Source: Mimachlamys varia (taxonomy: Eukaryota; Mollusca; Bivalvia; Pectinida; Pectinidae). From it: a stretch of DNA of 64,000 nt. Shown piece after piece: positions 38,175-50,600 of the stretch. The position numbers and the translations under genes were made by a program. The stretch lies in NCBI GenBank assembly GCA_947623455.1, contig OX392536.1, forward strand, positions 39,251,465-39,315,464, in the 5' to 3' direction. Each line of letters opens with the position of its first letter. Within the stretch, counting starts at the first letter, position 1. Under the pieces are notes generated by a model. It saw only the letters and a list, made by a program, of their open reading frames with translations, ran no database searches and was not told where the DNA came from.

Positions 38175-40210
38175 ACGTTGACACAAAATATTACCTGTAG
38201 GTGGCAGCACCTATTTATGATAAAAAAATGTGTAACGGAGTAAAACTTTTAATTTTACGGATTTTTTTTGCATGCTCGAAATTAAAATTTTTTATTCTGT
38301 TTAATGTAACCCTCATGTCAACCTTATAATTAGAGTGGTTTTGGTTATTTATTTAAACATATTTTATTGTTCAACAGCAATATTAGGATTAGTTAGATTT
38401 TCCCCAAAAATACATTTTTGATGTTGACTAAGCCTACTGACCAGGGGCGTAGCTGCCATGTAAGCACATAAGCCCGTGCTTGCACATCATTTTCCAAAGT
38501 ATGTGTATTAAAGTCGAGAAATTTCATAATTCAACTTATATTCTTAAAAGTCCAGTGATATTGTTACTCCCTTTTTTCGACTCGTCAGATTAACATATTA
38601 GGCTTCAGAAAATGTGTTAGCTATAAATACTTCAAATTCAATTTTATTTCTTTCCTAATGCAATAGGATTACAATACACATACATATTAAATCATATATA
38701 CTTATGCAAGATGTCGGAGAACGCAGCCAACACAATTCAAATAATATTTACAATACAGCTCACTACGACAATATATAGGTATTGAGTTTATCGTGAGAAA
38801 ATTCGTATACAATTGAATACCAAACAACATCCAAACATAAGCATCAGTTTGAAACTACCTTCACTTAGGCCGACTTTTTTTATAAAACCATGTCGTATAA
38901 GGTTTTAGTGATAGATATATATTAGCTGCTGACGAACAAACTTATGGCACAGTGAAAGGAGAGGTGTAGGTTGATGAAGACTATGGGCAAGTTTTATGGT
39001 CGCCATCTTGGTTTCATGGGACATGTTCTGTATTTTAAAGTGATATAAAGATTGACGTTTTTGAGTATGCTGATTAGTGTTCTCCCTTGTTTTTATTGAC
39101 AATGAGGAGTCGTTTCTCATTTTGAGAACCTGATGTTTACTTGGCTGTGACCAATATTTACATGGCATTTGTCGTCGATGAAGTAGAAGACGCTTACTCT
39201 TCCGGAACACCTGGTCTTATTCTCTTGTGCTTTTACAAGGATCTCCATGTGCATCTTGCCTTTTTTCATATTTTGCCTCTAGTTTCATCGATTTTGAGTT
39301 CGGATTATGGTTTTGTTGACGCTTTGGTACTCTCTGTTTTTTCAGTAAATCTGTATTCGATTTAATATACAAAAATGACCCTTTTATCTTTCTAAGAGTA
39401 ATAAAAGAAGGGCCAATTTTTTTACTACATTTCGGTTCAAACAAAATGTCAGCAAATACAATTATTAATGAGTCCGGTTAAATATATCCGTAGCAAAGCA
39501 TTACAGAAATTAAGGAAAATTCCTTTAACTTAAATTTTCCCGTTAGTACCTTAATGCTTTTCTATGGATATTTTTGAGTTAAGGAACTTTCGTGAAACTA
39601 GGTCTGTTCGAATTATACAAAATTATGCTTAAGAACACAAGCATGAGTTCTTACTTCCGGAGTCCTTCACAGAACATATATGATTATAAACAGAGACGTA
39701 TGTATATCAAAGATGGTTTTACATGTTAATGTCTCTGGTTTTACTTACTGATGAGTTTATAACATAAGAAAGGTATGGATAATGATTTAGTTTCCATAAA
39801 ACATATCGTATTCCATTTTCGGATTAATAATTTGTATAATGATAGGCCAGACAATGATGATTTAAAGTCCAAAACAATGGCACCATTTGAAGTCCAAATG
39901 TGATCCCCCTCCCCCGAAGTACCCCTCTCCAAAATTGAAAACGTCGCGGGGCTTGCACATCAAAATACCTCCAGCTACGCCCCTGCTGACCACTACATTA
40001 CCTCTCTTTTTGACGTTGACCATTACATTTTCTCTATTCTTTTTATGCTATTATATCTTTTACGATTCACATTTCCCTGTTTAACGTTGACTATTAAGTT
40101 ACACGTATATTTTATTTGTTTTCATAAGGCCATCTGTGGTTACAGGGACCCGATAATTTGTTACAGCTAGTTTTGGACCTAAAATAGGGTGTTTAGAGTA
40201 ATTTTACACT
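38175..40210. other. Gene-free stretch
   Basis: No exon or recognisable protein was found. Two short strings (CAGGGGCGTAGCTGCCATGT near 38452 and the complement of GCAGGGGCGTAGCTGGAGG near 39976) are inverted with respect to each other, so 38452-39986 may be one further decayed inverted-repeat element of about 1.5 kb. The first degenerate units of the 30-bp minisatellite begin near 39990. Confidence 0.4.
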
Positions 40211-40214
40211 AATA

Positions 40215-40935
40215 TCTTTCCCCTCTATTTGATGTCGACCATTATATTTTCTCTCTATTTAACGACGACCATTATATCTCCTCTTTTAGACGTAAACCAT
40301 TATATTTCCCCTCTTTTTGACGTCGACCATTATATTTCCTCTCTTTTTGACGTTGACCATTATATTTCCTCTCTTTTTGACGTCGACCATTATATTTCCT
40401 CTCTATTTGACGTCGACCATTATATTTCCACTCTTTTTGACGTTGACCATTATATTTCCTCTCTTTTTGACGTTGACCATTATATTTCCTCTCTTTTTGA
40501 CGTCGACCATTATATTTCCACTCTTTTTGACGTTGACCATTATATTTCCTCTCTTTTTGACGTTGACCATTATATTTCCTCTCTTTTTGACGTTGACCAT
40601 TATATTTCCTCTCTTTTTGACGTTGACCATTATATTTCCTCTCTTTTTGACGTTGACCATTATATTTCCTCTCTTTTTGACGTTGACCATTATATTTCCT
40701 CTCTTTTTGACGTCGACCATTATATTTCCTCTCTATTTGACGTCGACCATTATATTTCCCCTCTTTTTGACGTTAACCATTATATTTCCTCTCTTTTTGA
40801 CGTTAACCATTATATTGTCCTCTTTTTGACGTTGACCATTATATTTCCTCTCTTTTTGACGTCGACCATTATATTTCCACTCTTTTTGACGTTGACCATT
40901 ATATTTCCTCTCTTTTTGACGTCGACCATTTTCTC
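40215..40935. repeat. 30-bp minisatellite, array 1
   Basis: About 23 units of exactly 30 bp, core TTTTTGACGT(C/T)GACCATTA followed by a pyrimidine-rich half. Neighbouring units differ at a few positions (C/T after GACGT, A/T in the pyrimidine tract). Because 30 is a multiple of 3, several frames stay open and predict repeats such as SSLFDVDHYI; these are not supported as protein. Confidence 0.95.
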
Positions 40936-41334
40936 TCATTTCTAGGTGTGTAATACTGGCCTGTCCAGGGCAATATACATATATTTACATTTGCCCTGCA
41001 ACCCACTATATGAACATTACCAACAAAAATGCCTTTTATAAAACTATGAAAGCAATGGTTCTCGAGACGTAGCACGTGATTTCATTATGACGTCATAGAT
41101 CAAGCTTGTTCAACGAGAGTCTTGTCGCGCCGCTTCAAATAACATGGAGAATGCCCTTGCGTCAAACGCTCAAATGACATATTATTATCATTGGCGCCAA
41201 TTTTATTCAAGCTGGGATGTTCCGCCCATGTCGTTTAAATTACGACACATATACAAACGCAGGAAATAAACTATAAATTGGAAAAAATATCAATAAAGTT
41301 AAGCAATGGTTCTATGGTAAAAATGTAAATATAT

Positions 41335-41491
41335 GGATTGAAAGTCATTTTTTTTTAACTTTCATAGTGCTATGAAAGGTCAGCCGTTACATCCATATTC
41401 AGCATGAAGCCCTAGCGGGCTTCATTCAATATGGATGTAACGGCTGACCTTTCATAGCACTATGAAAGTTGAAAAAAAATACTTTCAATCC
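41335..41491. mobile_element. Near-perfect palindromic element
   Basis: 157 bp from GGATTGAAAGTC to ACTTTCAATCC; the arms fold on each other almost completely (CATAGTGCTATGAAAGGTCA against its complement) around a centre near 41412. A half copy is at 42009-42093. Target duplication not resolved. Confidence 0.85.
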
Positions 41492-42008
41492 TTATATGAT
41501 CGCTATGGTTTTCTCTCATTTCTAGGTGTGTAATACTGGCCTGTCTAGGGCAATACACATATGACCGCTGTGGTTGTATTACACACCTACCCATGCAATA
41601 CAGCCACCGCGTGACGTCGATATGGCGCAACAATGTCGTGACGTCACGAGTTCGGTAAAATCTGATGCCGAAAAAAGAAAAATGGCGACGTGATGAAATT
41701 AAAACCTTTCACGATATTTTAACCGTGTACATTAGAAAGCTGAGATTATTTTTTCTGCGCAAACTACGTTTGCAAATATGGGGTATGCTCGATCTCGCTG
41801 TATCATTTGTTTTCGTCAAAAAGTTCGAGGAAAAATTTGATATTTTCAAAATGGTTGCCAGTCAAAAGTATTTTCATGGTTTTTGAGCTTATTCAGGTAG
41901 TTGAAATGAGAGAAAAATACCCTTTCATGAAAGAGTCTTATAATATTTCCTCTCTATTTGACGTCGACCATTACATTTCCAATCTTTTTGACGTCGACCA
42001 TTATATAA

Positions 42009-42093
42009 GGATTGAAAGTCATTTTTTTAACTTTCATAGTGCTATGAAAGGTCAGCCGTTACATCCATATTGAATGAAGCCCGCTTTCAATCC
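42009..42093. mobile_element. Truncated copy of the palindromic element
   Basis: Repeats the left arm of the 41335-41491 palindrome and then jumps to its right terminus (CTTTCAATCC). It begins within a 30-bp minisatellite unit (GACCATTATATAA|GGATTG), suggesting insertion into the array or joint rearrangement. Confidence 0.75.
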
Positions 42094-42834
42094 ATATATT
42101 TACATTTTTACTATAACAAGGATACTGAATTCCATTTATATTTTTTCCAAATAATTGGTTAATAAGCTGCGCTTCTATAGGCGCCGTCATTTAAACGACA
42201 TTGGCGGAACAGCCAAGCTTGAATAAATTTGGCGCCAATGATAATGACGAGTCATTTGAGCATTTGACGCAAGGACAATCTCCATGTTATTCGAAGCGGC
42301 GCGAAAAGACTCTCTTTAAACAAGCTTGATCTATGACTTCATTATTAAACCACGTGCTACGTCTCGAGAACCATTGCTTTCATTTAAGCATTGAACTGCT
42401 TTCAAAGGCAAATCCAACATGTGCCTTTGACCATTTGATATTCATATAGCCTATGAATGCCAACTGAAAGCAGTTCAATACTTATATTTACCATTTTTAG
42501 AATCTGCTCATGTCATAAAACAATCAATAAAACATTTTATTTTTCAGCATTTAACTCAATAAATGTATTTGTCGCATATGCTTGTTCAATGAAAAGAACA
42601 GCCATCGCCCGGGGACGGTCAATGGTATCCAACGTAACAATTATGACGTCATAATAATGATGACGTCAACGATCGGTCATTGGCATTCATGGCCTGATGA
42701 ATGCCAACTGAATTTGGTAGGGATATATAGTGGCAATGCCATTCAATGGTACATATACTTTTATAAAAGGCATTTTTACTGGTAATGTTCATATAGTGGG
42801 TTGCAGTTCAAATGTAAATTTCATGGCGGCCCTT

Positions 42835-43860
42835 ACATTTTCTCTCTATTTGACGTCAACCATTATATTTCCCCCTTCTTGACGTTGATCATTATATTTC
42901 CTCTGTTTGACGTCAACCATCATATTTACTCTCTTTTAGACGTCGACCATTATTTTTTCTTCTTTTTGACGTCGACAATTATATTTCCTCTCTTTTTGAC
43001 TTTGACCATTATATTTCCTCTCTTTTTGACTTTGACCATTATATTTCTTCTCTTTTTGACGTCGACCATTATATTTCCTCTTTTTTTTTACGGACCATTA
43101 TATTTCCTCTCTTTTTGACGTCGACCATTATATTTCCTCTCTTTTTATACGGACCATTATATTTACTCTCTTTTTGACGTCGACCATCATATTGACAATT
43201 ATATTTCCTCTCTTTTTGACGTCGACCATTATATTTCCTCTTTTTTGACGTCGACCATTATATTTCCTCTTTTTTACACGGACCATTATATTTACTCTCT
43301 TTTTGACGTCGACCATCATATTGACAATTATATTTCCTCTCTTTTTGACGTCGACCATTATATTTCCTCTCTTTTTGACGTCGACCATTATATTTCCTCT
43401 TTTTTTACACGGACCATTATATTTCCTCTTTTTTTTACACGGACCATTATATTTACTTTCTTTTTGACGTCGACCATCATATTGACAATTATATTTCCTC
43501 TCTTTTTGACGTCGACCATTATATTTCCTCTCTTTTTGACGTCGACCATTATATTTCCTCTTTTTTTTTACACAGACCAGTATATTTACTCTCTTTTTGA
43601 CGTCGACCATCATATTGACAATTATATTTCCTCTCTATTTGACGTCGACCATTTTATGTCATCTCTTACTGACGTTAACCATTATATTTCCTCTCTTTTT
43701 GACGTCAACCATTAAATTTTTTCTCTTTTTGACATTGATCATTATATTTTTCTCTCTTTTTAAGGTTGACCATTATATTTCCTCTTTTTGACGTCGACCA
43801 TGATATTGTTCTCTAATTGACGTTCACCATGATTTCATCCTCTTTGGCGTTGAATGTTAC
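42835..43860. repeat. 30-bp minisatellite, array 2, with higher-order units
   Basis: About 30 units of the same 30-bp family as array 1, more diverged. From about 43080 to 43640 a higher-order unit recurs, made of a plain unit, a variant with TTACACGGACCATTATATTT, and a variant with ACCATCATATTGACAATTA. The flanks decay gradually up to about 44070. Confidence 0.9.
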
Positions 43861-43869
43861 ATTTTCTCT

Positions 43870-46800
43870 CGTTTTGGTTTTCACCATTGTATTTATATAT
43901 TCCTTCCTTTGATATTCACTATTGCTTACCTTTCTTTAAGACAATTATATTTTTTCTCTTTTCTATGTTCACTTTTGTTTTTTCCTCTCTATCGTTGCAC
44001 AATTAAAGTTTTCTCTCTTCTTATGTTCACTATAATATTTCCTCTATTTTTGACGTCGACTATTATACTTTTCTGTCTTTTTGTTGTTCAATCTGCTCAA
44101 TGTTAAATTTCTGTTTTTATACTTTAAATACAAAGATTGCTCAAAACAAAACAAACAGTATTTTTGCAGTCAAAACATTTTTATATCATGATTACCATAA
44201 ATACAATTATATAACATGTCTCTTTCAGGAGAATAAATAAGGCGTGAGTATTCTGGAAGTATACATGACTAGAGAAGGAGATTTCTATCTCAGGGGAGAC
44301 AACTTATGGATTTCATCTTAAAATAAATATACTACATAAGAAAAAGAATAACTTTCAAATCATGATATGGCAAAACTTAAATGGAAGTTGCTGGCTTGGG
44401 GAGAGATATAATACAAGATTATCAAATCATTACACAATGTCAGCATTAGTGCTTAGTAAAAATATAGTGGCAGTAAAAAAACAAGATAATAGATCTATAT
44501 AAGTCATCTTGTTGTATTGAATATAATATCTTGTTGTATTGAATATATCATGTTGAATTGAAAAAAAATATAAGTTAAACTAAACCCTAGAAACACAAAT
44601 CTTAAATATTCTTCCATTACTTTCTTTCTCTTGAATGTCCTAGAGCTTGTTTTTCATACATGAAAATAATTTCTTTATTGCCCGTTAAATCTGATAACGA
44701 GACTTGAGAAATTAAAGTCTTGTGATTCAAAGGTTGACATTATAAAATTAAAAAGGTCGTCTTTTTCAACATATACTTGATCAGATGATAGCTGGATATT
44801 ATAAATGGTTCTGTACTCATCCTAAATCTTATCATATAAGTATTGCACTTAATGAATCAATATTTTTCAGTAATTCCTAAATATATTGCTCTCATCAGCC
44901 CCATTATTCATCAAATACTAGAATTAATACTTCAAAAACATCACTAGTGAAATGCTAGTATTGATATTTTAGTGTTACAATAACAATTCCAGTGGTGGAG
45001 AAATTAATCATTTTTGTACTTTAATGTTGCCCATCCGATGAAAGCTTTTTTGAATCAATATTTTCATGTTTGCGTAATGTTTTAAATACTGCTAAAATAA
45101 AACAAGATTTAATTGATAAACAAAATTGCAGACAAAATGATATTTTGAAAAACAAATAAAATATTTAAACATTTACAATTGTATATAAAACAATATATGC
45201 AAGTTGAAAAAAAAATTAGAAAGAAATGTTACCCCTCTTATGATTCACAAAATAAAAATGCTCAGGAAAACTGTAAATATATAGCAGTTATACATCAAAA
45301 ACAGACACAACAACCCAGTATACCTGGCAGTATACATCGTCATAGCAACCGCACATCAATAACAGGTCAACATTATCTACAATAAAGCAGTCAACATTCA
45401 TTCAGCTTGTACTAGTGAAGTACTGCCTGTTTTTGGAAGATTTCACTTTCATTCACATCACTTAGACAGCATAGCATGCCTGTGGTCTTCTTTAAAATTA
45501 ACAGAACATCATACCAAATATCCTGGTACTGATGCCGATGACATCACAGTTTTTCTATATCACTTTATGATGAACTGAAGAAAACTCAATAATAACTAAG
45601 ACTTTATGGCAATCATACTAAGTTCACAAATATTTTTTTGCATTTAAATTTCCAAAGAAAAATTGTCAGCTTACATATACATTTAAGAATAGAGCAATGA
45701 CCCTTCTCTCTAAACTAAAAGCAGCGTGTGACCTTGAGGCTGAAGAGTAACATTTCTCCTACACTTCACAGGTCCATTCCAATTTTTGCTTGGGAAAAAA
45801 TAAACCTGTCGTTAACCGGGGTAGGGAAAAGACAGCTCACACATGCTAATTGTGATGTCATGATCATTATCATGTTCCCACTTTATGCCGTATAACCAGA
45901 GAAACATTGCCAATTTCAGAATACATAGCGTTTGCCGTTGATGATGGCACGACACACTAAGTTAACATTACAGATTATTTTACTTTAAGAAAGTGTGGGA
46001 GAAAAATAATCAATCATCCCTGTATAATGTAAACAGTAATCTCATCTTTGGGTTGAGATTGATCAGTCTACATCACACAGGGGTGATAGATTCTTTTAGT
46101 CTATTACTAAAAATAAAATCTAGACCACTTCAAACGTTCAATGCTTTGTTTGGAGCATTTTCACATTACAGAAATAAAATGAGTTTTGTCACTGATTGCA
46201 AAGAGTACGAGATAACTTGATTTCAATAATTTTAACTCATTTATCCCTGAAAATTTATAATTAAGTATTCCAGCATTTGAATTGGAAGAGTTCAAATGGG
46301 TCTTCAGCGGTTAACGACTTGAAGCGTTACACTTTTGTTGTTTACACTGTACATGCACTATGAATTTAGCACTACACACCTATACATTGCCTCACTCAAC
46401 CATTACACACATCAATACATCTCGCTTACAAACACACACAGCAGCCCAATTACACCAGGGTCTGACTGGAAGACAGGTCATTAATACCTATACCAAAGTT
46501 AATTGGTATTATGTAAATTGGTAACATCCGTTACCAAACTGTATACTTTATAGACTAGAATTAATTGGACAGTGGCATATTGTATATCATAAAATATTCT
46601 CAATATTCTTCCTTTCAAGATAAATTATCTGAGACCAAAGTAAAACGTAGTATTCTACGTCAGAAAACAATACTGTTAGAATTTCTGTAAATCCTTCTAT
46701 AACAATTATCACTCATAGATACTCAAAAATAATATATGCTCTTATCTCAACTACAATAATTTACTACAGTTATCGTTCGAGTAAAAATTAAAATTGATCA

Positions 46801-47630
46801 AGGTACCTTACCTACATAAGTCTATGTACAGTAAGTCAGCACTTCTTCATAATTATTTTTATCGTTAACATGTATAACAACTCATTTTGGTCTTTGTACT
46901 ATTTAAAATCAAAACAAACAAGAAAATTCCCTTTTTGTCTTTGTACTATTTCATATCAAAACAAACCAGAAAATTTCTTTTTTGTCTTTGTACTACATAA
47001 TGTACTTGTCATGTATTTAAAATCAAAACAAACAAAAAAATTCCTTTTTTTTCTCCAAGTTTGGATTTAACAAATTGTATTTAGTTTATGTTCTGTGTAA
47101 TTTTATCAAAAGGAAATGTAAATTAATCTGACTCTCCATTGGAGAGTTGTATTCTAAACAGAATATATACCACAGTAATGCAGCATAATTTTCAATACAA
47201 TAATTCTGCAACGAGAAATCTGTAAAATATTTGTTTACAATAACGTACAATATTTCTGCAAAAAGAAATCTGTAAAATAGTTTTTTAAAAGATTTACTTA
47301 TTATATGGATAAGACGTTTAAAAGGCATCCAATAATTCAAGCATTTCAAATGATCAATTCTGAATTATGTGCATTTTTTTTATATTAAAACCAATTGAAA
47401 AATTACAAGGAGACAATTCTGATAAAAATCACAGGTATTATTTGAAAGGTAGCATATAACTTTAATATGCAAAATATTTGTAAAACTGAAGTATTTTGGC
47501 ACCTTGCATGTACGTTTATGTGCTGGCTAGTATATATAAAAGGCTGGAGTACACCACTCCACTACTGGAGCAGGTCAAGGCTGGATTATGCAGGATCCAT
47601 GTGAACACAGAGGGTTTACACCTTTCACTT
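43870..47630. other. Gene-free stretch with probable FHIP2 3' UTR
   Basis: AT-rich. No exons were recognised. A short tandem repeat (TCTTGTTGTATTGAATATA, about 44505-44560) and a three-copy repeat of about 56-70 bp (TTTGTACTATTT then AAATCAAAACAAACAAGAAAA, about 46890-47050) are present. The portion next to 47635 should be FHIP2 3' UTR, end not determined. Confidence 0.45.
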
Positions 47631-47634
47631 CTGA

Positions 47635-50600
47635 TCATGTCCTTGTCACTGCAGCATGGTGTTTCACAAAAGCAATAGCAGACAACTCCTTGCAGAATTC
47701 TTCAAGGACAATAATGGCTTCCAGCTGACCTTGACCTTCCAATCTATCAACAGAAAATCAACTAAGAGTCAGAAATACATAGGTGTAATAATAACCCTTT
47801 AAATGTTTAATTACTGAACTCACATAAAAAGACACATACACACCATGAACACACTATTATTTTAACTATAGATATAGATTATAGTCCACTAATTTACTTT
47901 TGATATCTCGAGTCAAACTCACACCTAGCTACCAACACTCTTAGGTCCAACCTCTTCAGTTTGTTTGGGCTAGTTTGGACACTGGATATTTTATATGAAC
48001 AATCAGTGTGGGACATGTATACTGAAAACTGGTGTCTAAATACCAGTGTGCAGGTGACGAGTGTTTCATAGCTATCTACACGACAGGGTGCCATTTTAAC
48101 GTCTTCCCAACAGAGTGTCAAGTGTAGTAAGTGACTGGTGAGTTTTGACGTGAAGACATATTTATCTCTGAATTAAAACTTAAAATAGTGACAACAGTTA
48201 CTACAGGTACATGTAGTTGGTGAAAAGTGTTGTGTGTGACATATTGTGATTCAGGAAAGCATGATTACCATAGTAATACATTAAACCCAATCAAATACAA
48301 TTATCTGACGTACAAAAAACATATTAGTCCCTTTGAAAAATAGGAGAGACAATATTTAGATACTGAAATTAAATTACCGTACAATCTTTGTTTAGATATC
48401 TAGAAGAAATAACATTTACAAGACATTTCCATATCTCTACTCATATATTGATTATTCCTGTCTGCCCCAGAACATTAAAACAGCTAGTTTTATCCATGAT
48501 TCATAGTTAAGACTTGCGAGGGACCACGTCACTCATCTTAAATCTACCGTCTTTCTGTTCTGTAGTCTGACCCCACTCTTAACAGCTAAATAGCCATTGT
48601 AATGTAAGGAAATACTTTGTTCAAAAAGCCAAACATCAAATCACAAAATAAACAACAAATACCATTGTTACTTATTATAATTTTCCTATAAACTTACATG
48701 TTGCCTGAGAAACATTTATTTTGACATAGTACCACCCATTTTTGTGTATATGAATATGATAATCAACAAGTTTTTAGTGTGGTTAATTTGATACTTCTGC
48801 CTCTGAAGTAAGCATCTTCCTCTGTAACTACAACATGCCCACTTAACCAATTCTACAGCTGAACCATCTGTTTGTGTGGAAGACCCATGTTGTAAACACT
48901 ACATAAGCAAAAAGCTTGGTAAAACGTGGGACAAACTGTACCTACACGTACAATGTGTGTGGCGTCATATCAGCAAACAAAGAATGTCAAGCAAATTAAT
49001 GGTTCAAAACAAATTGATAACAAAACCATTAAGCCAAACGCAAAATTTGTAGCAAAAAAAAAACATAAACTGAATTCTAGTAAGCATGCTGTGAAACTTC
49101 ATAACCAGTGCAGAAAGTAAAGCATATAGGAACAGCTGTCAATGACAATATTGTCAACATAATTGGTATATACTAAAATGTTACTCTCAATACAGCATGC
49201 CTATCATAAACTAGTTTGAAAGCATCCTTATGTCTAAACATGATTTCAATAACAGTGTCAGATTTAAATGTATGGCAGACACTTATATTTTCATGAAGTT
49301 ACATCTCATAACACGCTGCTAAATACATTGAAAATGAGGAAACATTTGGTTTGAGATTCTACATCACACTAAATTACAGATCCTGATTCACTATGAAGGA
49401 TTTACATAATCTGGATTACAGCTCCCTGTTGACTATAGCTTTGGATCTCTGTGTGTGTGATGTTAAATCACAGTCAACTGTTCTGTAGTAGGAAGACATG
49501 CATGTCAAGGTTTCCCACACCACCAAGTCCACCAGAACTCCTTCCTCTATATCCAAGGGTTACAATCACCTATGCTCTCTACACCCCTGGAATATGTCAT
49601 GGCAAAACTGAAGGCTCCATGTGTACCAATTTGTTGATGAGGCAAGAAAACTGGTTCGACTTTTTGATGTACATCAAAAGAATCTCATGGTCACATTACG
49701 GTAAAAATTGACAGCCTTTGAAGTCGGTTGTGGCTCCTTTGTAATCTTCAAAGACAGGCATCAGCCTAGCGATTGGTCAGTTTTTTTTTACCTGAGCTTG
49801 CCCTCAGTATGGCCATTATATATTCCAGGGTTGTAGCGAGCGTAGGTGAGCATAACCCCTAGATATCAAAATATAACTATCTCATCATCAATATTTCTGG
49901 TCAAAAGTAAGCCTGCTCGCAATTTGTCTGTTGTAGACAGGTTTTTGCTACATTTATAATATCTAATTAATAACATCTTTTATTTCAGATCAATTGATTA
50001 ATAACACAACGTTAATTGTTTTAACATGTTTTACAATGCAAAACAAATCGATCACTGAAAGCATTTTTCTATCTGTATTAACTAGATATTGAAATCATCA
50101 AATTATCTTTGACCTTAAGCGTGATTCTGCAATGTTTCTGATTTGGTACTAATATCTCCTCCAAAATTACCGATGCACATAGAACACAGGAACATTGTTT
50201 GATGAGCTGTGGAGTGTCAAAGCAAAATAATCCTACTTGGCTCTGTAACATCACTGTACCAAGTTCTGGTTCCCAGGTTTGTTTACTGCTCATTATACTT
50301 ATACCAGGTATAAACTATGTACTCCTATTTAACCACACAAGTATTTCTATCTATATTAATTTCAACATGGATCATCAAGTGTGATGCCAACTTTTCAACA
50401 TGGTGATAGACTTCATATTGGACATGAGTTTACCATTAATGAAATGTGGCATGAAAGAATTACAATAATTACTAAATCTAAATTGTTGTGAAATTAGAAA
50501 ATTTAATTCAATATGCATCTGACTTAATTTGTTCTTGCTATGAAAAACACAAATTTGAGAATTTCCTCAAATTTAATTCAAATTAACTCCCCCCCCCCCC

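Larger units (their letters stand above)
40985..42820. mobile_element. 1.8-kb nested fold-back between the minisatellite arrays
   Basis: The left arm (about 40985-41335) and right arm (about 42094-42820) are inverted copies: AACCCACTATATGAACATTA at the left returns as TAATGTTCATATAGTGGGTT-like sequence near 42782, and GAGACGTAGCACGTG returns as CACGTGCTACGTCTC near 42353. The right arm is interrupted at about 42384-42755 by other sequence with its own repeated GAATGCCAACTGA. The centre holds a full hairpin element, duplicated array-flank sequence and a partial second hairpin. No convincing gene. Confidence 0.75.

Noticed and set aside
40229..40945. Long open frames of 238 and 170 codons predicting repeated DVDHYISSLF-type peptides
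   Set aside because: They are a direct consequence of a stop-free 30-bp tandem repeat, which stays open in several frames and both strands; no splice sites, start context or known domain.
41665..41886. 73-codon open frame starting MPKKEKWRRDE inside the fold-back
   Set aside because: No recognised domain, no splice context, and it sits inside a palindromic repeat; could be a remnant but there is nothing to support a gene.
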